Shown one piece after another: positions 25,619-34,942 of a DNA stretch of 64,000 nucleotides. Position numbers and translations under genes: made by a program. The stretch spans positions 124,001 through 188,000 of the forward strand of contig NZ_ATXN01000002.1 of NCBI RefSeq assembly GCF_000421705.1. The letters run 5' to 3'. Below the pieces are notes generated by a model, which was given only the letters and a program-made list of their open reading frames with translations, was not told where the DNA came from and ran no database searches. Position 1 is the first letter of the stretch. Each line of letters begins with the position of its first letter. The stretch is from Brevundimonas naejangsanensis DSM 23858 (GTDB lineage Bacteria; Pseudomonadota; Alphaproteobacteria; Caulobacterales; Caulobacteraceae).

Positions 25619-26635
25619 GTGCGTTTTGATTTCGGCTCGGACAATACGGCGGGCATGGCGCCTTCGGCGCTGCAGAGCCTGATTGCGGCCAATACGGGGT
25701 TCACGCGGGCCTATGGGGCGGATGAGTCTTCGGCGCGGGCCGCTGATCTGATCCGTCAGACGCTGGACGCCGACGCCGAGGTGCGTTTCCTGTTCAGCGG
25801 CACGGCGGCCAACGCCATCGGCCTGTCGATGCTGGCGCGCCCGTATGAGGCGGTGCTGGCGCACCACGCAGCCCATATCTGCACCGATGAGACCGGCGCG
25901 CCCGGCTTCTTCGGCCAAGGCGTCGGCCTGATCGGTCTGCCCGGCTATTCGGGCAAGGTCGACGTAGCGGCGCTGCACGCCGCTCTGGAAGAGCCGGTCG
26001 TCGGTCACCGCCAGCCTGCCGCGGCGCTTAGCCTGACCCAGGCGACGGAGTACGGCGCCGTCTATTCCGGGGAAGAGCTTCGCCACCTGATCGAACCGTC
26101 CAAACGGGCGGGGCTAGGCGTCCATATGGACGGGGCGCGGTTGGCCAACGCCGTGGCGGCGGGCTTCGACCCCAAGGATATCGCGCGGCTCGGCGTGGAT
26201 ATTCTGTCGTTCGGCGGCGCCAAGGCGGGCGCCCACTGCGTCGAGGCGCTGGTGATCTTCGACAACAGCCTGACGCGGCGGATCGACAACCGGCTGAAAC
26301 AGGCTGGGCAGACGGCGTCTAAGGGCCGGCTGCTGGCGGCGCCGCTGTTGGGTCTGCTGGAAAGCGGCGACTGGCTGTCGGGCGGCGCGCACGCCAATCT
26401 GATGGCCCAGCGCCTGGCCGACGGCATCGAGGCCAGGACGTCTTTCGTTCTCGCTCATCCGGTAGAGTCCAATGCGGTTTTCGTGCGGATGTCGGACGAG
26501 GCGCATCACGCGCTGAACGCCGCCGGTTGGGCCTGCTATCAGTTCGACGACGGTTCGGTGCGCTTTGTCTGTTCCTGGGCGACCGAAGAGGCGGCGGTGG
26601 ACGCCCTCATCGACGCCGTGGCGAGCCTGAACTGA
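25619..26635 (+). CDS. Low-specificity threonine aldolase family protein
   Basis: A 338-residue PLP-dependent enzyme that splits threonine/allo-threonine into glycine and acetaldehyde. The PLP lysine is in ILSFGGAKAG (Lys about 202). Other landmarks are DFGSDNTAGM, FLFSGTAANAIGLS, HHAAHICTDETGAP and VHMDGARLANAVAA. The start is a GTG at 25619 preceded by GGGGGAG. Length and motifs match the bacterial family. Stereospecificity (L, L-allo or broad) cannot be read from sequence. Confidence 0.9.
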   Translation: MRFDFGSDNTAGMAPSALQSLIAANTGFTRAYGADESSARAADLIRQTLDADAEVRFLFSGTAANAIGLSMLARPYEAVLAHHAAHICTDETGAPGFFGQGVGLIGLPGYSGKVDVAALHAALEEPVVGHRQPAAALSLTQATEYGAVYSGEELRHLIEPSKRAGLGVHMDGARLANAVAAGFDPKDIARLGVDILSFGGAKAGAHCVEALVIFDNSLTRRIDNRLKQAGQTASKGRLLAAPLLGLLESGDWLSGGAHANLMAQRLADGIEARTSFVLAHPVESNAVFVRMSDEAHHALNAAGWACYQFDDGSVRFVCSWATEEAAVDALIDAVASLN

Positions 26636-26685
26636 GGTGGCGGTCCGGTTCCGCCTCGATGGCATGACGACGGCGGAGCGCGGCG

Positions 26686-28572
26686 ATGCGAGGTGAACGC
26701 TCGGGACGGCGCGGCGATGTCGCGACCAAGGCCATGAACGCTGGGGTCGATGTCTCTCAGCAGGAGGCGCCGCCGACACTGGAGGCGCTCAAGAGCCTGA
26801 TCGGCGTTGTGGCGCGGTCCGGCGCGCCACAACTGCCGTGGCGCGTGACGGGCGCGATCCTGCTGACGCTGGCGGGCAAGGGGTTGGGCGTGCTCGCCCC
26901 GCTGGTGCTGGGCGCGGCGGTCAACCATCTGGCGGCGGATCAGGGACCGGCGGCGTCCGTGGGGCTCGGCTTCGCCGCCTTCGCCGTGGGCTGGGCCTTG
27001 GTGCGCTTCCTGTCAGCGGCGACGCCGCAGTTGTCGGACGTCGTGTTCGCGCCGGTGCGGGCGGCGGCCCAGCGCAAGACGGCGGCCGAGACCTTCGCAC
27101 ACGCCCTCAGCCTGTCGCTCGACTTCCACCAGACCAAGCGGTCCGGCGCCTTGTCGCGGGTGATGGACCGAGGATCGCGCGCCGTCGACTTCCTGCTGCG
27201 CATCCTGATGTTCAACCTGGGGCCGACGGTGCTGGAACTGGCGCTGGCGGCGGCAGTGCTGGGCGGCAAATACGACTGGCGCTTCGGCGCGGTCGCGGTG
27301 GCCGTGGTGCTGGTCTATGCGGTCACCACCTTCGCTATGGCCAACTGGCGGTTGGAGCACCGGCGCGCCATGAACGCCGCCGACAGCGAGGCGGCGGGCC
27401 TGTCGGTGGACGCCCTGCTGAACTATGAGACGGTCAAGTCGTTCGGCGCCGAAAGCCGCGCGGCCGAGGCCTATGACCGATCCCTGTCGACCTATGTTCA
27501 GGCCTCGCTGAAGGCGAACACCTCGCTGGCCGCGCTGAACCTGATCCAGGGCCTGATCATGAACGTCGGCCTGGGCGTCATGGCGGTCATGGCCGGGTTC
27601 GAGGCGGCGGCCGGACGTATGGGGCCGGGCGATGTGACGGCCGCCGTGCTGATCATGATCTCCCTCTATGCGCCGCTGAACATCCTGGGCTTCGCCTATC
27701 GAGAAATCCGACAGTCCTTCATAGACATGGAGGAGATGCTTAAGGTTACGCGACAAGCGCCGCAGGTTGCGGACGCCCCCGACGCCGTGGCCCTGACCCG
27801 GCCTGAGAGCGGTGGCGGCGCCGAGATCGTCTTTGATCATGTGGGCTTCCGGCACGACGCGCGGGCGGCGGGGCTGGATGACGTCAGCTTCGTCACGCCC
27901 GCTGGCACGACGACCGCCCTGGTGGGGCCGTCCGGCGCCGGTAAGTCGACGATCGTCAAACTGGCTTTGCGTCTGCTGGACCCGCAGGAAGGCGCCGTGC
28001 TGATCGACGGTCGGGATGCGCGCGGCCTGACCCAGGCGTCGCTACGTTCCGCCGTGGCCCTGGTGCCGCAGGACGTGGCCCTGTTCAACGACACCATCGC
28101 CGCCAACATCGCCTTCGCCCGTCCTGATGCGGACGAGGCGGCGATCTGGGCCGCAGCCGAGGGCGCCGAACTGGCTGACTTCATCCGCGGCTTGCCCGAA
28201 GGCATGGAGACCCGCGTCGGGGAGCGGGGTCTGAAGCTGTCAGGCGGCGAGCGCCAGCGTGTCGGCATCGCCCGCGCCCTGTTGGCCGATCCCTGTATCC
28301 TGATCCTGGACGAGGCGACCAGCGCCCTGGACAGCCGCACTGAAGCGGCCATTCAGAAGACGCTGCGCAAGGCGAGGGCAGGGCGCACGACCCTGGTGGT
28401 GGCGCACAGGCTGTCCACCGTGGTCGACGCCGATCAGATTCTGGTGCTGAAGGCGGGCCGCATCGTCGAGCGTGGCGCGCACCATGAGCTGGTGGCGCGT
28501 CAGGGCGGGGAATATGCGGCCCTGTGGCGCAAGCAGACGCGCGGCGCCAAGACGCAGGCGCCTCAGACCTGA
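26686..28572 (+). CDS. ABC transporter, fused permease/ATPase, Atm1/HMT1-like
   Basis: A 628-residue half-transporter: a six-helix permease (about 40-345) fused to an ATPase. The ATPase has Walker A GPSGAGKST, Q-loop VPQDVALF, signature LSGGERQR, Walker B ILILDEATSALD and the H-loop VVAHRLST. The permease sequence FETFAHALSLSLDFHQTKRSGALSRVMDRG-like stretch resembles the Atm1 family, which exports glutathione-based or sulfur-containing compounds and confers heavy-metal tolerance. The exact substrate is inferred only by family. The ATG at 26686 follows GGAG; ATG 26734 is an alternative. Confidence 0.92.
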   Translation: MRGERSGRRGDVATKAMNAGVDVSQQEAPPTLEALKSLIGVVARSGAPQLPWRVTGAILLTLAGKGLGVLAPLVLGAAVNHLAADQGPAASVGLGFAAFAVGWALVRFLSAATPQLSDVVFAPVRAAAQRKTAAETFAHALSLSLDFHQTKRSGALSRVMDRGSRAVDFLLRILMFNLGPTVLELALAAAVLGGKYDWRFGAVAVAVVLVYAVTTFAMANWRLEHRRAMNAADSEAAGLSVDALLNYETVKSFGAESRAAEAYDRSLSTYVQASLKANTSLAALNLIQGLIMNVGLGVMAVMAGFEAAAGRMGPGDVTAAVLIMISLYAPLNILGFAYREIRQSFIDMEEMLKVTRQAPQVADAPDAVALTRPESGGGAEIVFDHVGFRHDARAAGLDDVSFVTPAGTTTALVGPSGAGKSTIVKLALRLLDPQEGAVLIDGRDARGLTQASLRSAVALVPQDVALFNDTIAANIAFARPDADEAAIWAAAEGAELADFIRGLPEGMETRVGERGLKLSGGERQRVGIARALLADPCILILDEATSALDSRTEAAIQKTLRKARAGRTTLVVAHRLSTVVDADQILVLKAGRIVERGAHHELVARQGGEYAALWRKQTRGAKTQAPQT

Positions 28573-28579
28573 TCCGGCT

Positions 28580-29059
28580 TTAGCCCTTGGCGCCGCCGGG
28601 GACCTTGGCCTTCAGCACGTCCTTGAGACTCTCCAGCACCTGGGCGCGGGCGTCGTTGGCCTCGGCCGGCAGTGTCAGCAGCAGGCGCAGCGCCTGGGCG
28701 TGGACGGTGACGATGCGCCAGTCGAAGCTTTGATCTTCCGGCGCCGCGTCGATCAGGTCGCACAGATTGGCGGCGGCGGTGCAGATGTCCTTCATCTCGA
28801 ACGGTCCGGCCGCGTCGATCACGGCGCTGGCGCGAGCATAAGCCTGATCCAGCGCGGCGGAGGCTTGCTCAGGGCTGGGGGGAGGCTTCATCCCCGCCAG
28901 AGCGGACACCTGTTCCTCGATAACCTCTCGGCTGCGGGCCTCATACTCGGCCAGATTGGCGTGCGCCTGCTTCAGCGCGGTTCCGACGCTGACGCCGCCG
29001 GGCTGGTCGATCAGGGTCGACAGGCGCGAGCGACGGCGATTGTGCGTGATGACGGTCAT
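28580..29059 (-). CDS. CheE-like small protein
   Basis: A 159-residue, largely helical protein of unknown biochemistry. The N-terminus TVITHNRRRSRLSTLIDQPGG...SVGTALKQAHANL resembles, from memory, CheE of the Caulobacter chemotaxis cluster, where cheE follows cheYIII. Here too it follows a CheY-like gene, with overlapping stop and start (ATGA). A role in motility signalling is an inference from this arrangement, not shown by a known domain. Confidence 0.5.
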   Translation of the reverse strand: MTVITHNRRRSRLSTLIDQPGGVSVGTALKQAHANLAEYEARSREVIEEQVSALAGMKPPPSPEQASAALDQAYARASAVIDAAGPFEMKDICTAAANLCDLIDAAPEDQSFDWRIVTVHAQALRLLLTLPAEANDARAQVLESLKDVLKAKVPGGAKG

Positions 29060-29631
29060 AATTCTATCGAGCCTCTGCGCTGGGCTTCGAATTGCGCTTT
29101 GCGGATCTCTTCGGAACGACGCTCGGGACCGGGCCAGGGTTCCTCTTTGAAGCGACGGTCCGGGCCGAAATAATCACCGACCTCTAGGAAGGGGCGCGTA
29201 TCCTTCGCCACCCAGACGATGCGTTCCAGCAGCACCCCGGCGCTGAACGGCTTGGTGATCAGGAAGTTGGCGCCGCAGTCGCGCGCCTCAGACACCTTGG
29301 AGCGGCGGACGTGGGCGGCGGTCATGATGACGGGCGCATAGGCGTTCGGCTCCAGCCCCGAGCGACGCAGCCAGCGCACGAACTCATAGCCGCTCATGCC
29401 CGGCATTTCGCAGTCGACCAGGATCAGATCGACCGGATGCGTCTGCAGAATCTTGATGGCCTCGGCGGCTTCGGCGCAGGTGTGGCGCACCTTGATGCCG
29501 AAACCCAGCAGCGCCTGCGCCGTCAACTCCATCGCAAAGGGGGAGTCGTCGACGACCATCGTCATCGCCCCATCGAAGTTGAAGACCGCGCTTTCGCGCA
29601 GGGTTTCGCCGACCCCATTCATGCCGCGCAT
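29056..29631 (-). CDS. Response regulator, CheY-like with basic C-terminal tail
   Basis: A 191-residue receiver-domain protein. It has the acidic pair MVVDDSP, phospho-Asp in LVDCEMPGMSG, the Thr/Ala switch region IMTAAHVRR and conserved Lys in ITKPFS. No DNA-binding domain follows. Instead there is an arginine-rich tail (FGPDRRF...GPERRSEEIRKAQFEAQRR). In Caulobacter, some CheY-like Cle proteins use arginine-rich tails to bind c-di-GMP, so that is a possibility here. It is coupled to the CheE-like gene. The start could also be the ATG nine bases inside. Confidence 0.85.
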   Translation of the reverse strand: MRGMNGVGETLRESAVFNFDGAMTMVVDDSPFAMELTAQALLGFGIKVRHTCAEAAEAIKILQTHPVDLILVDCEMPGMSGYEFVRWLRRSGLEPNAYAPVIMTAAHVRRSKVSEARDCGANFLITKPFSAGVLLERIVWVAKDTRPFLEVGDYFGPDRRFKEEPWPGPERRSEEIRKAQFEAQRRGSIEL

Positions 29632-29728
29632 GGGAGCCTCGAATCACGCATCACTGACACCTTGGACGAATCGCATCGGCGCAGCTTCGACGCCGAGGAG
29701 CCGCCTTGCAACGGCTCGCTGCGTTCGA

Positions 29729-30679
29729 TCAGCCCAGACGGCCGATGGCGTAGAAACGGTCGGCGCGCTGCTTCTTCAGCTGTTCAGCCGACAGGCCGGA
29801 CATGGCCTTCAGTTCTTCTTCCAGCACCTGCCCGACGTTCTGAATGGCCTTTTCGCGGTCGGCGTGGGCGCCGCCCAGCGGTTCAGGGATCACGCGGTCG
29901 ACGATCTTCAGCTCGATCAGGTCCGGCGCCGTGATCTTCATGGCATTGGCCGCATCCTTGGCCCGCGAGCCGTCGCGCCACAGGATGCCCGCTGCGCCTT
30001 CCGGCGAGATGACCGAATAGATCGAATGCTCCAGCATCAGCACCCGGCTGGCGGCGGCGATAGCGATGGCGCCGCCTGAACCGCCTTCGCCCGTCACCGT
30101 GGCGATGGAGGGCACGCCCAGCGTCAGGCCGCGCTCGGTTGAGCGGGCGATGGCCTCGGCCTGGCCGCGCTCCTCGGCGCCCAGACCCGGATAGGCCCCG
30201 GCGGTGTCGACAAACGTCAGGACCGGCAGGCCGAACTGCTCGGCCATGTCCATCAGGCGCACGGCCTTGCGATAGCCTTCGGGGCGGGCCATGCCGAAGT
30301 TGTGGGTGATGCGGGTCTGGGTGTCGTGGCCCTTTTCATGGCCCATGATTACGACCGGCTGGCCGCGGAAACGCGCCAGACCGCCCAGGATCGCTTGGTC
30401 GTCGCCGAATTGACGGTCGCCGTGCAGTTCCACGAAGTCGGTGAACAGGCCGTCGACGTAGTCGATGAAGTGGGGACGCTGCGGGTGGCGTGCGACCTGG
30501 GTGCGCATCCACGGGTCAAGGTTGGCGTAGGCCTTCGTACGCATGGCGTCGGCCTTTTTGCGCAGGGCGGCGATCTCGGTCTCGAACGATCCGCTGGTCG
30601 GCGCCAGCAGCGACAACTCGGCGATCTTGGCGTCCAGTTCGGCGATCGGCTTTTCGAATTCGAGATAGTGCGTGGCCAT
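29729..30679 (-). CDS. accA: Acetyl-CoA carboxylase carboxyltransferase subunit alpha
   Basis: A 316-residue subunit that, with AccD, transfers a carboxyl group to acetyl-CoA to form malonyl-CoA for fatty-acid synthesis. It contains the alpha-subunit signatures YLEFEKPIAELDAKI, HPQRPHFIDYVDGLFTDFVELHGDR, FVDTAGAYPGLGAEERGQAEAIA and GEGGSGGAIAI. The length fits the family. The neighbour order accA-xerD-aroK is common in this group. A 97-base gap follows on the 3' side, with a weak hairpin and no T-run. Confidence 0.97.
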   Translation of the reverse strand: MATHYLEFEKPIAELDAKIAELSLLAPTSGSFETEIAALRKKADAMRTKAYANLDPWMRTQVARHPQRPHFIDYVDGLFTDFVELHGDRQFGDDQAILGGLARFRGQPVVIMGHEKGHDTQTRITHNFGMARPEGYRKAVRLMDMAEQFGLPVLTFVDTAGAYPGLGAEERGQAEAIARSTERGLTLGVPSIATVTGEGGSGGAIAIAAASRVLMLEHSIYSVISPEGAAGILWRDGSRAKDAANAMKITAPDLIELKIVDRVIPEPLGGAHADREKAIQNVGQVLEEELKAMSGLSAEQLKKQRADRFYAIGRLG

Positions 30680-30764
30680 TAGGCGTCCGTGAGGAGGAAG
30701 CGCGCATTGCGCTACGGAAGGCGGCGGAACCTAGAGCGCGGAACGCTTCGGAGCAAGCGCGGGT

Positions 30765-31667
<903 letters not shown>

Positions 31668-31734
31668 GCCGTGTCAGGTCGTTTCTTCTGAGGTGTGGAG
31701 CCGGGCGGCGTCTCGTGTAGAGGGTATACGGACC

Positions 31735-32304
31735 ATGCCTTCCGACGCCTCGCCTGATTCCTTCCCGCTGTCTTCGGTCCGCACCATAGCCTTGGTGGGG
31801 CTGATGGGCGTCGGGAAATCGACGGTGGGGCGGCGGCTGGCCGCGCGGCTGGGCTTGCCGTTCGCCGACGGCGATCAGGTGATCGAGGAAGCGGCGGGCA
31901 TGACCGTCAGTGAAATCTTCGCCTCACGCGGCGAGGCCGAGTTCCGGGCGGGCGAGGCGCGGGTGATGCGCCGCCTGCTGGAAGGGCCGCCGATCGTGCT
32001 GGCGACCGGCGGCGGCGCGGTGCTCAACCCCGATACGCGCGCCTTGATGAAGCAACACGCCGTCAGCGTCTGGATGCGGGCCGATCTGAAGGTGATCGCC
32101 GAACGTGTAGGCCGGCGCGACACGCGCCCCCTGTTGCGCGGACGCGATCCGCTGGTTGCGCTGAACGAGTTGGCCAGGGCGCGCTACCCCATCTACGGAC
32201 AGGCCGATGTGACGGTCGATGTGGGCGGCGGCTCGCACGGTCAGGCCGTGGACGCCATTCTGAAACAGTTGCGCCGGTTCGGGCGGCAGGAGACCAAGCG
32301 ATGA
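31735..32304 (+). CDS. aroK: Shikimate kinase
   Basis: A 189-residue cytoplasmic kinase for the fifth step of the shikimate pathway. It has P-loop [41 protein letters not shown] and the shikimate-binding [10 protein letters not shown]. The start at 31735 (MPSDASPDS) is chosen over the 31666 frame, which runs into the xerD promoter region. The stop overlaps the aroB start (ATGA), so the two are coupled. Confidence 0.95.
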   Translation: MPSDASPDSFPLSSVRTIALVGLMGVGKSTVGRRLAARLGLPFADGDQVIEEAAGMTVSEIFASRGEAEFRAGEARVMRRLLEGPPIVLATGGGAVLNPDTRALMKQHAVSVWMRADLKVIAERVGRRDTRPLLRGRDPLVALNELARARYPIYGQADVTVDVGGGSHGQAVDAILKQLRRFGRQETKR

Positions 32305-33419
32305 CGACGACGATCCCGGTCGCAGGCGGCGCTTTCGCCCCCTATGAGGTCGTTGTCGGGCGGGGCCTGCTGAAGGCGGCGGGCGCCGAGGTCGCGGCGC
32401 TGAAGCCCACGCGCGCCTTCATCGTCAGCGACGAGACGGTGGCGGCCATCCACGGCGAAACGGTGCGCGCGTCTCTGGCGGCGGCGGGGCTGGTGACAGG
32501 GCTGGTGACCGTTCCGGCGGGCGAGGCGTCAAAGTCGTTTGAACAGCTTGAGGCCGTTCTGGACCGCCTGCTGGCCGAAGGTCTAGACCGCAAGAGCATG
32601 GTCGTCGCCCTGGGCGGCGGCGTGGTGGGCGATCTGGCCGGTCTGGCGGCAGCCCTGTTCATGCGCGGAGTCGATTTCGTGCAGATTCCGACCACGCTGC
32701 TGGCTCAGGTGGATTCCTCGGTCGGCGGCAAGACGGCGATCGACACCCCTCGCGGCAAGAACCTGATCGGCGCCTTCCACCAGCCGCGTCGGGTGCTGGC
32801 CGACATCGAGGCGCTGGCCACCCTGCCGGTGCGTCAGGTGCGCTCGGGCTGGGCCGAGGTGCTGAAGCACGGCCTGATCTGTGACGCGGCCTTCTTCGAC
32901 TGGCTGGGCGACACGTCGCCTTCTGGGGGCGCAGCGGGCGCGAAGGGCGATCCTGACGCTCTGGAACGGGCGGTGATCCGCTCGGTCGAGATCAAGGCCC
33001 AGATCGTCGGCGAGGACGAGAAGGAGGCGGGCCGTCGCGCCCTGCTGAACCTAGGCCACACCTTCGGTCACGCCCTGGAGGCCGAACTGGCTTTCGGCGA
33101 GACCCTGACACATGGCGAGGCGGTGGCGCTGGGCTGCGCCATGGCATTCCGTTACTCAGCGCAGCAGGGTTTGTGCCCGGCGTCCGAGGCTGATCGCGCT
33201 GAGGCGGGCATCCGCGCGGCGGGCCTGCCGACGCGGCTGTCGGACATCGACCATCGCTTCGCCGCCGACGCCCTGATCGGGCGCATGGCGGGGGACAAGA
33301 AGGCCGAGGGCGGGCGCCTGACCCTGATCCTGGCGCGGGCCGTGGGCGACGTCTTTACCGACAAGAATGTGGACGCCGAGGCGGTACGCGCCTTCCTGAT
33401 AAGAGAGGGCGCGGCGTGA
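32301..33419 (+). CDS. aroB: 3-dehydroquinate synthase
   Basis: A 372-residue NAD- and zinc-dependent enzyme for step two of the shikimate pathway. Landmarks are [57 protein letters not shown] and the metal-binding [12 protein letters not shown] with [11 protein letters not shown]. It is coupled at its start with aroK and at its end with the GNAT gene (GTGA at 33416). Confidence 0.97.
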   Translation: MTTTIPVAGGAFAPYEVVVGRGLLKAAGAEVAALKPTRAFIVSDETVAAIHGETVRASLAAAGLVTGLVTVPAGEASKSFEQLEAVLDRLLAEGLDRKSMVVALGGGVVGDLAGLAAALFMRGVDFVQIPTTLLAQVDSSVGGKTAIDTPRGKNLIGAFHQPRRVLADIEALATLPVRQVRSGWAEVLKHGLICDAAFFDWLGDTSPSGGAAGAKGDPDALERAVIRSVEIKAQIVGEDEKEAGRRALLNLGHTFGHALEAELAFGETLTHGEAVALGCAMAFRYSAQQGLCPASEADRAEAGIRAAGLPTRLSDIDHRFAADALIGRMAGDKKAEGGRLTLILARAVGDVFTDKNVDAEAVRAFLIREGAA

Positions 33420-34003
33420 ACCTGCCGCCCGTCGCCCTTGAAGACGCTTTCGTCCGGCTGGAGCCGTTCACCGAGGCTCTGAAGGATGATGTGAGGGCGG
33501 CGCTGGATTGCGATCGCGACGCCTGGAACGGCATGGTTGGGGCGGCCTATGGGCCGCATTTCGACGGCTGGTGGGAGGCGGCGAGGAAGGCGATGGCGAC
33601 GGGATCGCGCATCGCCTACGCCGTGCGGCGGCGCAGCGACGGCGCTGTCGTCGGCACAACAAGCCTCTATGAGATCAGGCCCGAACACCGGCGCTGTGAG
33701 ATCGGCTCGACCTTCTACCGGCCGGAGGCGCGCGGCGGCGCGATCAATCCGGCCTGCAAGCGACTGCTGCTGGATCACGCCTTCTCGAACGGCGCGATCC
33801 GGGTCGAGATCATCACCGACGCCCTGAACGCCGCCAGTCAGGCGGCCATACGCAAGCTGGGCGCGACTCACGAGGGCGTGCTGCGCAAGCACAAGACGAC
33901 CTGGACCGGCCGGGCGCGGGATACGGCCCAGTTCGCCATCCTGGACGACGACTGGCCCGAGGTGCGGCGGCGGCTGGACGAGCGGCTGGCGGCCTTGGCC
34001 TAA
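33416..34003 (+). CDS. GNAT-family N-acetyltransferase, RimJ/RimL type
   Basis: A 195-residue acetyl-CoA-dependent transferase. The fold shows [11 protein letters not shown] at the start, [22 protein letters not shown], the EIGSTFYRP strand and [32 protein letters not shown], the last matching the RimL/RimJ subgroup. The usual Q/R-x-x-G-x-G/A loop is less typical ([14 protein letters not shown]). GTG 33416 overlaps the aroB stop. The acceptor is unknown. Confidence 0.88.
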   Translation: MNLPPVALEDAFVRLEPFTEALKDDVRAALDCDRDAWNGMVGAAYGPHFDGWWEAARKAMATGSRIAYAVRRRSDGAVVGTTSLYEIRPEHRRCEIGSTFYRPEARGGAINPACKRLLLDHAFSNGAIRVEIITDALNAASQAAIRKLGATHEGVLRKHKTTWTGRARDTAQFAILDDDWPEVRRRLDERLAALA

Positions 34004-34416
34004 TCCACCGCCCGGCACTCGGTCGGTTCGCGGTCGGCGGCGCTCCATGTCGCCATGACGCCCTTGCCGCGCAGTTCATAACCCGAGGCGCGATACCAGA
34101 TGCCGTCGGCGGCGCGCTCCTGATACAGATCGACCGCTTCGCCGTTGGAGTTGCGCACGGTCGCCATCTGGCGCGGATTGTCGAAATCGACCGAAAGCCG
34201 CTCAGAGTTGTTGCACAGGTAGACTGCATGGACGACGCGGTTCAGGGCGCGGTCCTGAAGTTCGGCACCGGTGCGGCGACGGGCGGTTTGGGCCTCGACG
34301 GCCCGCTGGCGCACCGCATCGCTGTCGGTCGGCGCCTCGCGCGGCTCCTGCCCGCAGGCCGACAACAGAACGAGGGCGGAAACGGCGATGGTCGGCCATA
34401 GGATGCGGGTCGGCAA
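34000..34416 (-). CDS. MliC-like lipoprotein (lysozyme inhibitor fold)
   Basis: A 138-residue lipoprotein with lipobox LLSAC and a C-terminal MliC-type domain: VYLCNNSERLSVDFDNPRQMATV, LYQERAADGIWYRASGYELRGKGVMATWS and a closing Cys. MliC proteins bind and block C-type lysozyme at the cell surface. The start is a TTG at 34416 with AGAGGG upstream; longer in-frame readings would run through tadA sequence. The 3' end overlaps the GNAT stop by four bases. Confidence 0.75.
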   Translation of the reverse strand: MPTRILWPTIAVSALVLLSACGQEPREAPTDSDAVRQRAVEAQTARRRTGAELQDRALNRVVHAVYLCNNSERLSVDFDNPRQMATVRNSNGEAVDLYQERAADGIWYRASGYELRGKGVMATWSAADREPTECRAVD

Positions 34417-34447
34417 TGGAGGCCCTCTCAAGGTCAAGCTTGGAGCT

Positions 34448-34942
34448 TCAACGCCCGGTATCGCCTGGCGTTCCTGTCCGGGGTTTCCTCCGTGAACGGA
34501 AGAAGCCGCGCAGCATCTCGGCCGCAGGATCGGCCATGACGCCGCCCTCAGTCTGCGGCCGCCAGTGGCAGGTCGGCTGGTCGAAGAAACGCCCGCCGTG
34601 GAGCACGGCGCCGCCCTTGGGATCGTCGGCCCCCCAGACCACCCGGCCGATGCGGGCGTGGCTGATGGCGCCCGCGCACATGGCGCACGGCTCCAGCGTG
34701 ACATAGAGAGTCAGGTCCGTAAGGCGATAATTCTGCAACGTCGCCGCCGCATCGCGCAGGGCGATGATCTCAGCATGGGCGGTCGGATCATGGGCTGTGA
34801 TGGGCCCGTTTTGCCCGCGCCCAAGCACTTCGCCGGTGTTTTCGTCCACGATAACGGCCCCGACCGGCACCTCGCCGGCCTCAGCCGCCGCTTGCGCCAG
34901 ATCGAGCGCCATGCTCATGAACCGCTCATCATGGATCGCCAT
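34448..34942 (-). CDS. tadA: tRNA adenosine(34) deaminase TadA
   Basis: A 164-residue zinc deaminase that converts A34 to inosine in tRNA-Arg(ACG). The catalytic HAE (residues 57-59, THAEIIAL) and zinc-binding PCAMC (about 85-89) are present, with the N-terminal EVPVGAVIVDE typical of TadA. The start at 34942 (MAIHDERFMSMALDLAQ) aligns with family lengths; later ATGs at 34918 or 34912 would trim the first helix. At 34942 it overlaps the divergent rluB start by 12 bases. Confidence 0.92.
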   Translation of the reverse strand: MAIHDERFMSMALDLAQAAAEAGEVPVGAVIVDENTGEVLGRGQNGPITAHDPTAHAEIIALRDAAATLQNYRLTDLTLYVTLEPCAMCAGAISHARIGRVVWGADDPKGGAVLHGGRFFDQPTCHWRPQTEGGVMADPAAEMLRGFFRSRRKPRTGTPGDTGR

